Origin: Plenodomus lindquistii
Lineage: Eukaryota; Ascomycota; Dothideomycetes; Pleosporales; Leptosphaeriaceae
DNA length: 64,000 nt
Direction of reading: 5' to 3'
NCBI GenBank assembly: GCA_025504975.1
Contig: JANUWI010000003.1
Span: 620,001 to 684,000, forward strand
The translations under genes and the position numbers were made by a program. Shown here piece by piece: positions 23,025 through 34,025 of the stretch (its first letter is position 1; each line of letters begins with the position of its first letter). The notes beneath the pieces are model-generated. The model did no database searches. It was not told the origin of the DNA and was given only the letters and a program-made list of their open reading frames with translations.

Positions 23025-24727
23025 CTAACCCTGCACAGCCATCCTCAACCTCTCAATTTCCTCTTCCAAATTCCCAATGAAACCTTTGCGCAACATGACA
23101 GAAATCCACACATCGCCATTATGATCCGTACCGATGCAATTCCCGGAGCCCCGTATCGAAAAGCCATTACTAATCGTGCCGTCAGGCTGAATGAATACCG
23201 GTTTACCCCTGCTACTCTTCGGATCCATGACGGCGTGTTCTTCGATAATAGCAGCGCTGAAATCAACATTGTACAGTTTTGCCTTTGCCCAATTGCTAAA
23301 CGCACTAAGCCCCATCCTGCCCGATCCGTACAGCGGATTGGGATTCTCCCTCGCTATCCGCTGTCCGGCTTCGACCTGTGCTCTGGTGCTCTGCGCGCTA
23401 AGATCTTTGCGGATGCGCGCGGCGACGTGGCCGAGGGGTTGTGTTAATATGTCGTCTGCGCGTGGGAACAGGGTGAATGCTGCGCCCGCGACGTTGTGTA
23501 TATAGACTTTGTCCTTTGGGATGATGGCTGGGTAGCCTGCCGCTGGCGTGTTGATCAGGGCGCGGAGGCCTAGGACGTTGAGTATGAGGAGGGGCCGGGT
23601 GGTCGAGTGGAGAGCTGGGTTTGCGGCGGTGAGGAGGCGGATGGTCCAGGAGATGAGGATGTCGCCGTCGCTGATGAAGGGTTTGAGAGTCTGAGTGTCG
23701 TAGGTGAGGAGGTGGGCTGGCGCTGTGTCTAGGTCGGCGTGGGCTTCTTGTCGGAGACGCGCAAGGTAGGCGCCTGGCATGCATATCATGCGTGGGGACT
23801 CTTTGGGGTGGAAGACGGCTTCCCAGATGAAATTGAAGATGAAGTGGAGTTTTGAGAGGCCGGTGAGGAGGTGCTTTTTCATTACGAATTCTTCGATTAC
23901 GGGCTCGTTATCACTCTCGACTCTTTCGTCTTTGCTAGAGGGGGGTACAGGTGCACCCAGCGTGTCAAGTGGATCGGAATCATAGCCGAAGAATTCGAGT
24001 ACATCGTCGTCCCTGCCATCTAGCACAGCGACCCACGCATCTAGTAACGCACGCCGCCCCATCGCATCGAGGAGTGTATGCCCCCACGAGAGCGTGACGA
24101 ACGTCGCATCCGTGAAAGTCACAACATGTAGTCCAAGTTGCGGTGTATCAGTGTACAACCAATCTGCCAGAACACGGGGCGTATCTTTCAGATCAAGAAG
24201 GTCGCGAAATGGCGTCTCGGTTGAGAAGGTCTGCAGAGTACCATTTGATTTCCGGACGAGGTTGTGAACCGGATGGTCTGCGACTGAGAAGTCGTGCTTG
24301 ACGCTTGAAAATTTGATTGGGGGACGCTGCTTGGTATATTGGGCAGGAACGTGGTATTCAAGTTTACCTTTTGCCTATAGTCACAATCAGCCTCAATCGC
24401 AGCTCGCAGATTTCACAATTCAAAATCCAACTCGCATGTCGCTCTCCGCAAAACATCCAATCACGTGATGGCCATTGCAAGCAAACGTACATTCTTCCTC
24501 AACCTTGCGCCCAATTTTCTCCACCCCGGCCGTTCCAGCAGTTTCCAAAGCGCACCAGCGAGTTTCTCCGCGTCCAGTACGTCTTCAAAATACATGTTGT
24601 AATCGAAAGCCAAACTCGCGAACGGCATCGTATCGTCGAAGCGATAAAGTGGGATCACAGTATCTGTTGGTACGCGGGCTGGCGCGACGCGACCGCTGCC
24701 TGTGAGCCACTGCCATATCGTAGCCAT
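23025..24727 (-). CDS. BAHD / trichothecene-acetyltransferase-type acyltransferase
   Basis: Family members move an acyl group from acyl-CoA onto an alcohol or amine and in fungi often decorate secondary metabolites. Exon 1 is 24491-24727 and exon 2 is 23025-24374 (116-bp intron); the product is 528 aa. The N-terminus has the typical FDDTMPFASLAFDYN. The catalytic HxxxD motif is present (SWGHTLLDAMG). A middle domain has GDILISWTIRLLTAAN and LILNVLGLRALI. The second family motif, DFGWG, is not conserved: the aligned position reads LYNVDFSAAIIEE, followed by the usual C-terminal strand block (GDVWISVMLRKGFIGNLEEE). Fungal relatives are often mislabelled LysR family regulatory protein. No biosynthetic core enzyme lies nearby, so the substrate is unknown. 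Confidence 0.85.
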
Positions 24728-25751
24728 GCTGGTGATGCGCTTCGTCGGGTGCAGTGTTGGTGCAGAGGTGTCTTAAGACAGTGGGTCACAAACAACAGAC
24801 ATAAGAATGATGTTGGACGCCGTGAAACCTTATACCGGCTGTACAACGATTAGGCCGCACCGCCTTGTAACTACATCATCCATGCAGGATGAGTTCTTCC
24901 GCTCGAATCGGTGAAACTCTTTGGACCGTGGCGCCTTCGACGGGACACATCGAAGCTGGATCGGCATGTATGCGGAGGTCTGATTTGTACTTTTGAGTCT
25001 TGACAAGCCGCGCCACAATGTCGCCTAAAATCTTACTTGCCTCGAGTGTGAGGACGGGTTGGTTGAAGCGAGGTAACAGCACTGCGCGTAGCCGAATGCA
25101 AGTGGCTGGGCGCAACATGGCAACAGTGTGGCTGAGGATCGACAATTGACTCGATTTGTTGGGAATTTTTCCCACGAGGAGGACTACCGGCATCGACTTG
25201 TGTTTGTAAAGAGAGCTGCGAAATCAACTGCATCTGCTTTTCACGCGCTGCTTACGGTTGCTGTCATCTCGGGCTCTCATCTCTGACCTGGTCAACTTCG
25301 GCTTCGCCCCCTTTCTCGAGCTCCGGTAGACATGGGCTAAACAACGACTAGGCCGCGCGCGAAAGGTGACTGCACGCGAAGCAAATGTACAGCTTTGTGC
25401 CATAGCGTTGACAAAGAAAGCAGACGGTGTGCGTGCCTCAAATGTAGCACTAACCGAGTTGGGCGTGAATGGCTACCCTAGCCGCTTTCCACACACGACC
25501 GCGTCTACACAACAAAGAAAGAGACAAGAAGGCATTGACACAGTATGCGTGATACAAATGTTCCCTTGCCCGAGATGAAGGTCGCTATGAGTGCATCTTG
25601 AACAAAGGTGCAGCGACGTACTGGGAGAGGCCGTTCTGCAAACGTCCTCATTCATGGTAAGCGTGATCAGATATAAAGCCCAGTCTACACTTGCCACTGT
25701 ACAAGCATTATCCACAATAGTCATTCTTCCTCACAGTAACAGCGCCTCAAC
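24728..25751. other. Divergent intergenic region with one weak open frame
   Basis: About 1 kb between the acyltransferase and the APH-fold gene. A minus-strand frame at 24876-25193 (105 codons, starting MPVVLLVGKIPNKSSQ) has protein-like composition but no recognised domain; it could be an exon of an unannotated gene or chance. A TATA box for the APH-fold gene is at 25672. Confidence 0.4.
25672..25677 (+). promoter_or_regulatory. TATA box of the APH-fold gene
   Basis: TATAAA in the context gatataaagcc lies 75 bp upstream of the ATG at 25752, a plausible core-promoter distance for a gene with a short leader. Confidence 0.5.
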
Positions 25752-26953
25752 ATGTCAGAATACGACTTTGCCTTTCGCCCGGAGGACCTTATCCCGAATG
25801 TCGTATATAAGGCACACGGTACCGAACCATCTGCAGAAGAGAAGGAGACGCTCAAAGGCGTGATTCAGAACATCGATACTCTCAATCCTCGTGAGCTGTG
25901 TCGAGCCTGTGGCTGGAACACCTATCATGAACTTACAAGTTCATACCTACCACGACTTCGCGTCCTACATACGCGTGGAAACAGTGGCCTATGGACGATG
26001 GGAAGTGACTGGATGATCTGGGATCGCACAGACGAGGAACGTGGGAATGATTACATGACGCACAAGTTCCTTCAGAACCAAAACACGAAGCATATACCCC
26101 TTCTAAAGAAAGTGCTTGAACTCAAGGACGACAACGGTCAGTACAACTTTGTGGTCATGTCGCGAGCCAAGGGACTCCCACTAGAAAGAGTATGGGAAGG
26201 TCTGTCTCAAGAAGAGAAGGATGGCTATGCTGACCAGATGGTTGCTATGCTTCGTGAACTGCGCCAGTACACAGCAGAGTTCCCGCAGCGGGTGGATGGA
26301 AGTCCCTTATGGGATAGCATGATCGGAAACTGCAATTCAAGGAAAGAGTGTATCAAAGTTGGGAAAACAGAAGAAGAGTGGATCAGCAACATGGAAGAGG
26401 AGCTCCGAGAAGGTTTGTCCCGGACTTTAAAAACTAAAGACAAAACCGTCATCGAAGCCGCCTTCCAAGGATTCAAGGTATGTCTCCAAAAAGTTCCAAC
26501 TGAACCTATACCAAGATGCTCACTCAGTTGTAGAAAACTTTCCCGAAGGGAGCACCATATGTCCTCACTCACGCTGACCTCAATCTGGGAAATATTATGG
26601 TTCACAACGGCAAAATTGAGGCTATTATCGACTGGGAACTCGCTGGATACTATCCGTGGTGGGCCGAGAAATACTTCTCATATCAACGGGCCCTTAGTAC
26701 TTCGGCAGACGAGTTATTTGATGTCGTGTGGGAAAAGTTCGATTTAAACCTCGGCGAGGTAATGAAGAACTTGAAACCCATCATGAGAGCCTATACGGCT
26801 TGCCCGGTGGAACATACCGGCGACACGCATGAGTGGCAACGCCCCCCCTTCTGCAAATGTAAGCCATATGGTGGCGTGATTCGCAAGCACTGCATAGATT
26901 CCGAGGAAAAACATTATGTCGACTACGCAGCGCGTGAGTTCGAGGAATTGTAG
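25752..26953 (+). CDS. APH-fold (aminoglycoside phosphotransferase-like) protein
   Basis: Exons 25752-26477 and 26534-26953 (56-bp intron) give 381 aa. The C-lobe has the catalytic loop YVLTHADLNLGNIMV (HxDxxxxN, near residue 260) and the metal-binding IDWELAGYYPWWAEKY, both standard for the APH/choline-kinase fold. A hinge-like block (FVVMSRAKGLPLERVWEGL) is also present. The N-lobe is poor: where relatives have a Leu-Lys in strand 3 (the ATP-contacting lysine), this protein reads GSDWMIWDRTDEE, with Trp at the aligned place. Activity is therefore doubtful. Filamentous fungi carry large expanded sets of such proteins of unknown substrate; drug resistance should not be inferred. The C-terminus has several cysteines and ends AAREFEEL. 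Confidence 0.85.
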
Positions 26954-27006
26954 AAAGTGGGGGTGGCGCGGAGGCTATACTGGCAACCATGGAGTGCCTA
27001 GCAGGG
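26954..27006. other. 53-bp gap between convergent frames
   Basis: The APH-fold gene ends at 26953 and the small minus-strand frame ends at 27007, so the 3' UTRs of the two would overlap if both are expressed. Confidence 0.4.
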
Positions 27007-27459
27007 TTAGAGGAACACGGGTTCTGTGGGAGAAGAGGTCTTACCTACTGTTCTGTCAGAATGAGATTGGAGTATTTTGAGACTGACTTGTAGGAAGTCG
27101 GCTATTGTGAGGATTTTTCGCATGCTTGAATCTGTTTTTGCGCAAGAGCGGACCGCGCCATCGTTGTCCTTGATCATTATAGCGAATTCAGAATCGCTTC
27201 CAACGCGTACTGCGACAAGTACATCGTCTTGGAGCCGTTGCATGGCTAGACTGAGCAAATTTTCTTTGAGCCTTGAGCAGGACGGAAATTGATCAGAATT
27301 GGAGCCAAACGAGAAAATCTGATACCTCAAGACTGCCATTATGTCCCTGGTAGGTGTTAATGCTGCTTTGCATTTGCAGGTCGATTCTCGCGAGGTATTA
27401 ATTCTCTTGCAGAACCAGCATTTGTTGCGGTCATTACTAGGTATTGACGTTGCTTGCAT
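27007..27459 (-). CDS. Small hypothetical protein, 150 aa
   Basis: This intronless frame is unrecognised. Near the N-terminus it has a Cys cluster (KCWFCKRINTSRESTCKC) that could hold a metal. The centre (SLAMQRLQDDVLVAVRVGSD, then EFAIMIKDNDG) is compositionally like a folded protein, more so than the other chance frames nearby. It starts MQATSIPSND and ends TEPVFL. There is no known domain, and no promoter element is evident upstream. It could equally be a chance frame or a remnant exon. Confidence 0.35.
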   Translation of the reverse strand: MQATSIPSNDRNKCWFCKRINTSRESTCKCKAALTPTRDIMAVLRYQIFSFGSNSDQFPSCSRLKENLLSLAMQRLQDDVLVAVRVGSDSEFAIMIKDNDGAVRSCAKTDSSMRKILTIADFLQVSLKILQSHSDRTVGKTSSPTEPVFL

Positions 27460-28605
27460 ATTCTTTGTAGTTGCAGGTAGTCTTCGAAAACGATGTCTGA
27501 CAATCTAGAAATCGTTCTGTGTTTGTATCCTTATGTATCCTTGCAATGAATCAAGCTAAGACATGTCTGCCTCATCTCTTCACCTCTACGACTCCTTGAT
27601 TCCGTCTAAGCTTACGACTTGGTGGTTTTGGTAGTTTCGGAATGTCTCAAAGCCACCTGAACCACTTTGCAGATGTCACAACCGAAGAGAGACCCGTCAA
27701 TCGAGGCTCGAGAGCGCATACTTGGAAAGCCTCGCAGCGAACCAGCGTCACTCACTCACACACACTCTCTCTCTCTAACATTGTATGTTCACTGAGCTGG
27801 GCCTGAGACATTGCGCACTTGTCGCACGTGTACGCTACAGAGAAGACTGCGACGCAGTTACCAATGGGAGAGCTGTGTAGTGAGCTATCTATTTGAAGCT
27901 CCGAAAGCATCTTATACAAGATGACGACTGGGGCCTGATGTGTGTCAAAACCTGCGTGAGGACAGGCGAGATTCAAAGTCAGCGTGGAAACACGAATGAG
28001 CGGCACGATAAGAGAGGAAATTGCAACTAGGTGGATGACGAGAATTGGAACCCAAATTTTTACTAAGATACAGTATGCGGACCGCAACAGCCAGCCAAGA
28101 TCGTGGTTTGCGTGCTGTACAACCAGTCACTTGGGTTCGGGCTCTAGACGTGTTATCCGGGCTTCACTTGCTGTGCTTGTTTTTAAAAATAAGAATCGAA
28201 AATTTTGTTCAACTTGGGCATGTACTTTGTGGTGAAGCACCTGTCATGCTGTTGTGGGGTAGCTTCAACCGCGTGTGGCGCTTCCAGTACACCCATGAGA
28301 GGATTCGTCACTACAGTCGACCATCAGGCATCGAGGCATCACTTAATGCTCTCGAACTTCATACGCAGCCTTTAGTGCACAAGACTGATTTAGATACTAG
28401 GGACAACTGAGGAAGAATGGTTTTGAGATTTTAAGTGGTACTATTAGATACCAACACGTCACTTCGCATCCAATTTTACCCATTCTGGGCGTTCCATCTC
28501 GTTTTGTGTAGTCAAGCAACGTGGACATAGCGTCTGACGCGTGTCTATGGCGATAGCAGATGACTCTGAACATTGGACATGCTACGGCGATGATTGTTCA
28601 CCATC
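27460..28605. other. 1.1 kb intergenic region
   Basis: Contains a (CA/CT)n run around 27750-27775 and short overlapping open frames (for example 28045-28410 plus, 27752-28087 minus) without domain features. Nothing else is recognised. Confidence 0.45.
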
Positions 28606-30991
28606 CTAGCCGGTGAAACCAAGACTATCAAGCTCTTTCTTGATCTGATGCTCGGTACCGATCTTCTTAATCTGAGTGTCTTCGAGCTTCTCACCACCAG
28701 CCTGTCTCATTTTGAGTTCGTCAATGGCACGCATCTTCTTGAGTAGGCCACGGATCTTCTTGTCGTGAGGATTCCCATCGCCAGGACTGGTGACGGTGAG
28801 GTCTGGTGTGGGACCCTGGTTCTCTGTCTGGATCGGTGGAGGAACTTGTGCCTGTTGGCCAGGCCTTGCTCGTTCGTTTTGCTGCTGACCAACATTCTGT
28901 CGGTGGTTCCCGTCTTGTCTGGGTCCAGCCTGGCGGTTGGGGCTGTTACCGAAGCCGCGCTGGTGGCTGGCACTCCTTCCTTGCTGCTGTCCATATCCAT
29001 CAGCTCCACTCTTGCTACGACTGCGCTGTTGTCCACGATCATTGCGACGCTCTGGGCTTCGCCCAGTATTGGAAGGTCCCGTGGGCGCATTGATACCATC
29101 AGCTGTAAGGCCGGCTGCCTTGTCAGCAGCCTCACGAGCTTTCTTGGCCTCGCGTTTCTTTTTGTTCTTCAAAGCTGCCTTTGACAACTCCCCGTCACCA
29201 TCCACAGCACCCGTCAGACTGACGCCACCACCAGGAGCTGCGCCCGGTGGAAGGGCTTCGACTGGCTCTGCGCCTGGGACTTCGCGACGGCGTGGCTTTC
29301 CAAAGCCATTTGCAAAGCCTACATTCGTAGAAGAGATACCGGTATTGGTATAAGCCGCGCCTCCCTCGTCCTCACGCTTGAAAAGCAATGGGGTACTAGT
29401 TCCACGCGCACCTGGAGGACGGTAAGCTCCAGCAGGCTTCGCAGGTGTCTTCTGGGTGCTCAAAAACTTGGAAGCCGATGGGTGAGGGGTCGGCACGTTG
29501 GCCAGAGGACTGTCTAAGGGGTGCGTTGATGTAGACTGTGGTCGCCAAGTAACATGGTACAGTTCAGTCATCTCTTCGTGGTACATCAGGCCACCGCTAA
29601 CGTGGTAGATGCGCACGCCGTTGTCAACACGAAGACGCGGGCTAGTAATAGCGGTAAGGATGTGCTGACCGTCCGGGCTCCATTCGCAGTAAGTGCAGTT
29701 CGAGGCCTTGATGGTGCACACCTTGGCAAAGTTCTTTTCAAGATCATAGATGTCCATGTCGCCAGCCAGATTACCGAATCCAGCAACGATCACGAAGCGA
29801 CCGTGGGGTGAGAAGATGATGGTGTTGCGCGGGCCTAGATCAAAGCTGTGCTGAGCAACTGCGCGCTGATTGAAGATGGTGGTCTTCGCGGGCATGTACC
29901 CGTAGGTGACACCGAACTCCTTCGAGTTAGGTGACCAAGACACGTCATGGATCGGTCCCTCCTTATCAAGCTGAATGCGGGAATCGAAGGAGCCGTTAGC
30001 ACTGAGAATGTACATGTTCGTCTCGCCGTAGTAGCTCTTGTTGGACTTGTCGACCTCGGTTTGGGCCAAAACCAACAAGCTGGTTCCAAGCTGGTTCCAC
30101 TTCAGCTGGACTTTGTCGCCCTTGAAGAAAGTCTTCTGCGACACGGGCTGGGCGAACTGTGGCACTTGGAAGACCTTGACTGCGGCGGGCATACCCTAGT
30201 GGTTGTCAGGGTCGAATCTGTAAGTTGACACTGTACGAATTACCTTGCGCTCCGGCACGAAGACAGCAACTGAATGGTTCTTGCCGGGCGAAACCGCGAA
30301 ATCGGTCACTCCCTCGACGCGAAGCCTATTCCAAGGATTGCGGAGATCATCAGACTGATAAAACTGCACCTCGTTTGTTACAACGCGCGCGCAAAATTTC
30401 TCGTCTGATGTGTACTGCAAGTTCCAGCCAGTCTGATTGCGCTGCACGTACTCGCCAACGACTGCTCGTGAGCCATCGTCTTCAGCTTCCTCAGAGACTG
30501 TCCTCCAGACCTTGAGGTTCTTCACTGCGTTGCCATCCTCATCTTTCGAGGGGCGCTGCCAAGTTATGAGGAAAGTTCCCAAGGGAGAGAATCCAAGTTC
30601 GAAGACGTTTGACAAAGGAAGAGTGGTGATGACGTGCCCAGCGGAAGCATCGATGACAGAGACCCTGTTGACCTGTTATTACGAAGAGCTCCTGTCTGCG
30701 GAAGCAAATGACGTACTGTTCTGGTGATGCCCATGCAAAGTACTTGCTGTCAGGCGAGTAGCAGCAGCAACGGAGGTTGCCTTCAGGCCTGGAGTATAAA
30801 TGAGCAATGGAATCGCATTGAGTCAGAGTTGCGTCTTACTTGACGAAGCCAGGCAAGGGCTCGTAGACTGGGGCCGCGTTGAAGAGCCCGATGCCCTTGG
30901 AGGTGCGATCTGCGCATATTGTCAGTCCGGGTTTGTGTGTCTGCTTTAACCAGAGGCTATACGAACAGGCCAGCTGTGTGGGAACCGCCAT
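28606..30991 (-). CDS. Eukaryotic translation initiation factor eIF2A
   Basis: eIF2A is a WD-repeat factor that can deliver initiator tRNA to the 40S subunit without eIF2. The product is about 720 aa. The first exon holds only eight codons (MAVPTQLA, 30991-30967), then introns separate YRTSKGIGLFNAAPVYEPLP, PEGNLRCCCYSPDSKYFAWA and VSVIDASAGHVITTLP. The next exons hold WD-type repeats (FELGFSPLGTFLITWQRP, HDVSWSPNSKEFGVTYGYMP, FDLGPRNTIIFSPHGRFVIV, ASNCTYCEWSPDGQHILTA). This propeller and the phrase YCEWSPDG are diagnostic. The C-terminal third is a charged linker (KAALKNKKKREAKKAREAAD, Gln/Arg-rich) and a helical end (KIRGLLKKMRAIDELKMRQA ... KKELDSLGFTG). The start is set by the conserved N-terminal strand; the frame of the first exon depends on one weak donor (GTTCGT). 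Confidence 0.9.
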
Positions 30992-31873
30992 GACTAGTCA
31001 AAGTCACAGAATCCTTTACAGAGTGGTCGTGTGCAAGGTTGCTGGTGGTCGCGAGTCTGGTTCAACTGCTGAGTTGTGTGGTGGCTGGCGGTGTAATAGG
31101 CTAAGACAAGAACACGTCGGAGGGCCAGAAATGTGACGTATTTCTGCGAGGTTCAAGGGCCAAGAGCAGACTATAGGGCGCACGCAGCGGCAACGGGGAG
31201 GGAGAGGGCGAAGGGGAACACGGGTCAGAGAATTGAAGGGTGACCGTGTGACGTGGGCACCAACATAGACAGAGTCTCGAGAGAAAACCGTGGGCCAGCG
31301 CTAGTGCCGGGGAAAGGAAAATGCGGGCCGGCCGTTGCTTGGGCGTCGCACACCATCTTTGATGGCTTGGAGTACGTTTCGCAGAATATTACACAATTTC
31401 AGTCGACATGCGCTCCCCACGGTGCTGACCTCAGCTTGCTTCAAATGTACTGTTTCTCAGGACACCGTTCGGTCGTCCTCGTCCAGGCCAGTCGTGCTGA
31501 CAGCACTGATGATCTGCAAGTAGCCTCATGAACAACCTAGGGTGACCTTTCACATGCGATTGTTCAATGAACCCGAACAAGACAACGAGTTGGTTTCGCT
31601 CTGCGGCAATGCAGTGCTACTATCTTGGTCTTGAAAGCGGATCAAGTCCTTGATAACGTTCTATTCGGAATACCACCAGAATCTGGGTAGATATTCCAAG
31701 ATGACTACGATGGACCAGGCCTTTCAGGTACACAATCTGTGCCGAGGTGTTGCCTATCCTTATCTTAGCGCATCCATAGCGTGCCTGCTTCACAAGTTCC
31801 CGAGCTGAACCCTACGACAATTATCCTTCCAACCTGCTAATTCCTGGGATCTCGAGTTTGTCGCATCGTCAAG
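30992..31873. other. Divergent intergenic region
   Basis: About 880 bp between the starts of eIF2A (minus) and ureidoglycolate lyase (plus). The half near eIF2A is G/A-rich (31140-31260), as expected of a pyrimidine-rich leader on the minus strand. No gene is recognised. Confidence 0.45.
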
Positions 31874-32836
31874 ATGCCGACCTCGATGCCTAGTCCGTCG
31901 ATTCGGATCCCAATCGAGCTTCTCACACCCACGGCCTTCAACCAGTTTGGCACCGTCATAGAGAACCCCGCAACTTCTACGTCGTCTAAGCTCCCCATAC
32001 CTCACCGCATACCGCCTCCGGATGCAGTGCACGCCAACCAGGGCTCTGCCACAAAGTATCTTGATGTCACCCACATGTCAAACCTCTATAGCCTTGCGCC
32101 GAGTAAGAAGCCCGCCAAAGCAGTCATGAACATGTTCGTTTGTTCACCGCGCAACCTGCGACCGCATGAACCGAGTATGAGTATGCCCAGTAGCTGGGGC
32201 GACCTTGACATTGACGACGAGGAAGATGGCAATGGAAACCACCATAAGCAGTTATTGGACGTTGGCATACTTGAGAGACATCCTTTCACCACCCAGACGT
32301 TCATCCCAATGGGCCTTTCGCCGCAAGACAGACATACACAGTACTTGGTCATAGTCGCACCAACGTTGCCAGCCAGTGCTTCAAGACGGCATACTGGGCG
32401 ACCACCACCATACCCCACCCCGAAGATACAAAGAAGCAACAGTATAAGGGACATCTTTGCAAGAGCGAGACCTCGGCTGTACTCTGTCGATGCCGCGCCT
32501 GCGCCTAGCCAATTATCAAGATTGCATCCTTCAGCACGGCCCAAAGGCCCAGGTCTACCAGACTTGAAGAATCTTCGCGCATTCGTTGCAAACGGAGCCC
32601 AGGCCGTTACATATGGCGCAGGCACGTGGCATGCACCTATGATAGTGATAGGAGACCGACCGATTGATTTTGTTGTTGTGCAGTTTGCGAATGGAGTCGG
32701 CATTGAAGACTGTCAGGAAATCGTTCTCAAGGCAGATAAGTCGTCCGCTGAGGGCGTCGTTGTCATGGTCGATACAGATTCTGCGGGAGCGGTGCAGGTC
32801 AAAGCTGGCGTTGGCTCGGTCAAGGCGAGGCTATAG
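31874..32836 (+). CDS. Ureidoglycolate lyase
   Basis: The enzyme splits ureidoglycolate into glyoxylate and urea, the last step of allantoin breakdown in the purine-salvage nitrogen pathway (yeast DAL3). The single exon encodes 320 aa. The fold signatures are present: IELLTPTAFNQFGTVIEN at the start, LERHPFTTQTFIPMG in the middle, AVTYGAGTWHAPMIVIG near residue 245 and FVVVQFANGVGIEDCQEIVL near the end. The protein is much longer than yeast DAL3 (about 195 aa) because of a Ser/Arg/Pro-rich insert (roughly residues 172-235, containing KIQRSNSIRDIFARARPRL) and a shorter acidic insert (DLDIDDEEDGNGN). The other pathway genes (allantoinase, allantoicase, urate oxidase) are not in this window. Confidence 0.88.
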   Translation: MPTSMPSPSIRIPIELLTPTAFNQFGTVIENPATSTSSKLPIPHRIPPPDAVHANQGSATKYLDVTHMSNLYSLAPSKKPAKAVMNMFVCSPRNLRPHEPSMSMPSSWGDLDIDDEEDGNGNHHKQLLDVGILERHPFTTQTFIPMGLSPQDRHTQYLVIVAPTLPASASRRHTGRPPPYPTPKIQRSNSIRDIFARARPRLYSVDAAPAPSQLSRLHPSARPKGPGLPDLKNLRAFVANGAQAVTYGAGTWHAPMIVIGDRPIDFVVVQFANGVGIEDCQEIVLKADKSSAEGVVVMVDTDSAGAVQVKAGVGSVKARL

Positions 32837-33415
32837 CTGTAGAATGCACACCAGATTCGTTACCAACTCGATCTGAGGACCAATATAGGCCGAAACATCT
32901 TCGGAAGACTCAGCAGTCATATGTTTGAAGATGGTCTCTCATCGATCTTGTCCCGCCCTTGTTCAATCATTCCGGACTTGTACAGCCTTGATCAATCATT
33001 GTGCCATGGTACGAAGGAGCTTATATATATTGTGTCCCGATCTTACATTGACAAGAAAACATTCAATGCACCAAGAGTCAACATACCATTATCTCTACCA
33101 CTCCCAGAGAATTCACGTGATATCTCATTCACTCTTAGTGGCATCTCTTTTGGGGTGAACAGCATAAGTAACTTTGGCGACTCAATGAATACGAGCTTCT
33201 TCGTCTGTGGGTTTGAAATTAAGCAGGTAGAGGGACTGGCAACTTGAAAGATAAGCAGGTTTGGCAGACAAGTATGCCAGGTTTTTTGAACTCGATCATT
33301 ATATCGTTATTCTGATCTGAGACATTGGGTATTCGGCTCTTCACAAGAGAGCATCTGAACACACACATCCCTCATTCCATATTCTCGTACTCAGAGAGCA
33401 TCTTCTCCTCCACAC
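32837..33415. other. Convergent intergenic region
   Basis: About 580 bp between convergent genes. It is A/T-richer than its neighbours. One plus-strand frame (32921-33247) has no recognisable features. Confidence 0.45.
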
Positions 33416-34025
33416 CTAGTGCGAAGCATGGCCTCCCTTGACACCAAGCTCATGCGCAAGTTCACTGCCCTTCTTGAACGTGCCATCGGGGTTTCTTCCG
33501 CTGTCCTCGGCTCCTCCAGTAGAAGCACCACCCTCATGTGCCGCATGTCCGCCCTGAGCACCCAACTCCTTGGCCAAGGCTGAGCCCTTGGTGAAGGTAC
33601 CATCCGGGTTGCGGTCGGCATGACCTGAGGAGGTTTCATGGCTAGCCCCATGTGAAGCATGACCACCTTGAGCACCGAGCTCACTGGCTAGGTGAGAGCC
33701 CTTGGTGAAGGTACCGTCGGGGTTGCGGTCAGGCTGGCCAGACGAGGAGGTGTGGGTGCTGGAACCGTGGGAGGCGTGGCCGCCCTGGGAGCCGAGTTCG
33801 CTGGCGAGAGCGGATCCAGCCTTGAAGGTGCCATCGGGGTTGCGGTCTGCGGTGCCGGAGGTTGAAGACTGCGAAGGCGTTAGACCGTAGAAATTAGTCG
33901 TGGAAGGAAGGGGACCTTACGGAGTCGGTGTTGCCGCCGTGAGAAGCATGGCCGCCCTTGGCAGCGATCTCCTTGAGTTCGTCCTTGGGGAGGTTGGCGA
34001 AGTTGGAGGGGTTTGAGGAGGCCAT
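33416..34025 (-). CDS. KGG-repeat stress protein (con-10-type)
   Basis: Exons 33921-34025 and 33416-33868 (52-bp intron) give 185 aa. The N-terminus (MASSNPSNFANLPKDELKEI, then AAKGGHASHGG) is followed by four copies of a module of about 33 residues with consensus RNPDGTFxKGSxLAxELGxxGGHAxH. This is the KGG / stress-induced hydrophilic motif known from con-10-like conidiation proteins and bacterial general-stress proteins such as GsiB. Such proteins are small, extremely hydrophilic and disordered, and are induced on conidiation, desiccation or osmotic stress. The copies differ mostly at silent sites and in the linkers (SSTSGTAD, HTSSSGQPD, SHETSSGHAD, GGASTGGAEDSG). A TATA box lies 140 bp upstream. 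It is head-to-head with UNG. Confidence 0.88.

Noticed and set aside
24876..25193. 105-codon minus-strand frame with protein-like composition
   Set aside because: No domain and no clear splice partners; mentioned in the intergenic entry but not called as a gene.
20400..27460. Secondary-metabolite or resistance gene cluster
   Set aside because: An acyltransferase and an APH-fold protein occur here, but no core synthase, transporter, P450 or pathway regulator is present, and APH-fold proteins in fungi are not evidence of antibiotic resistance.
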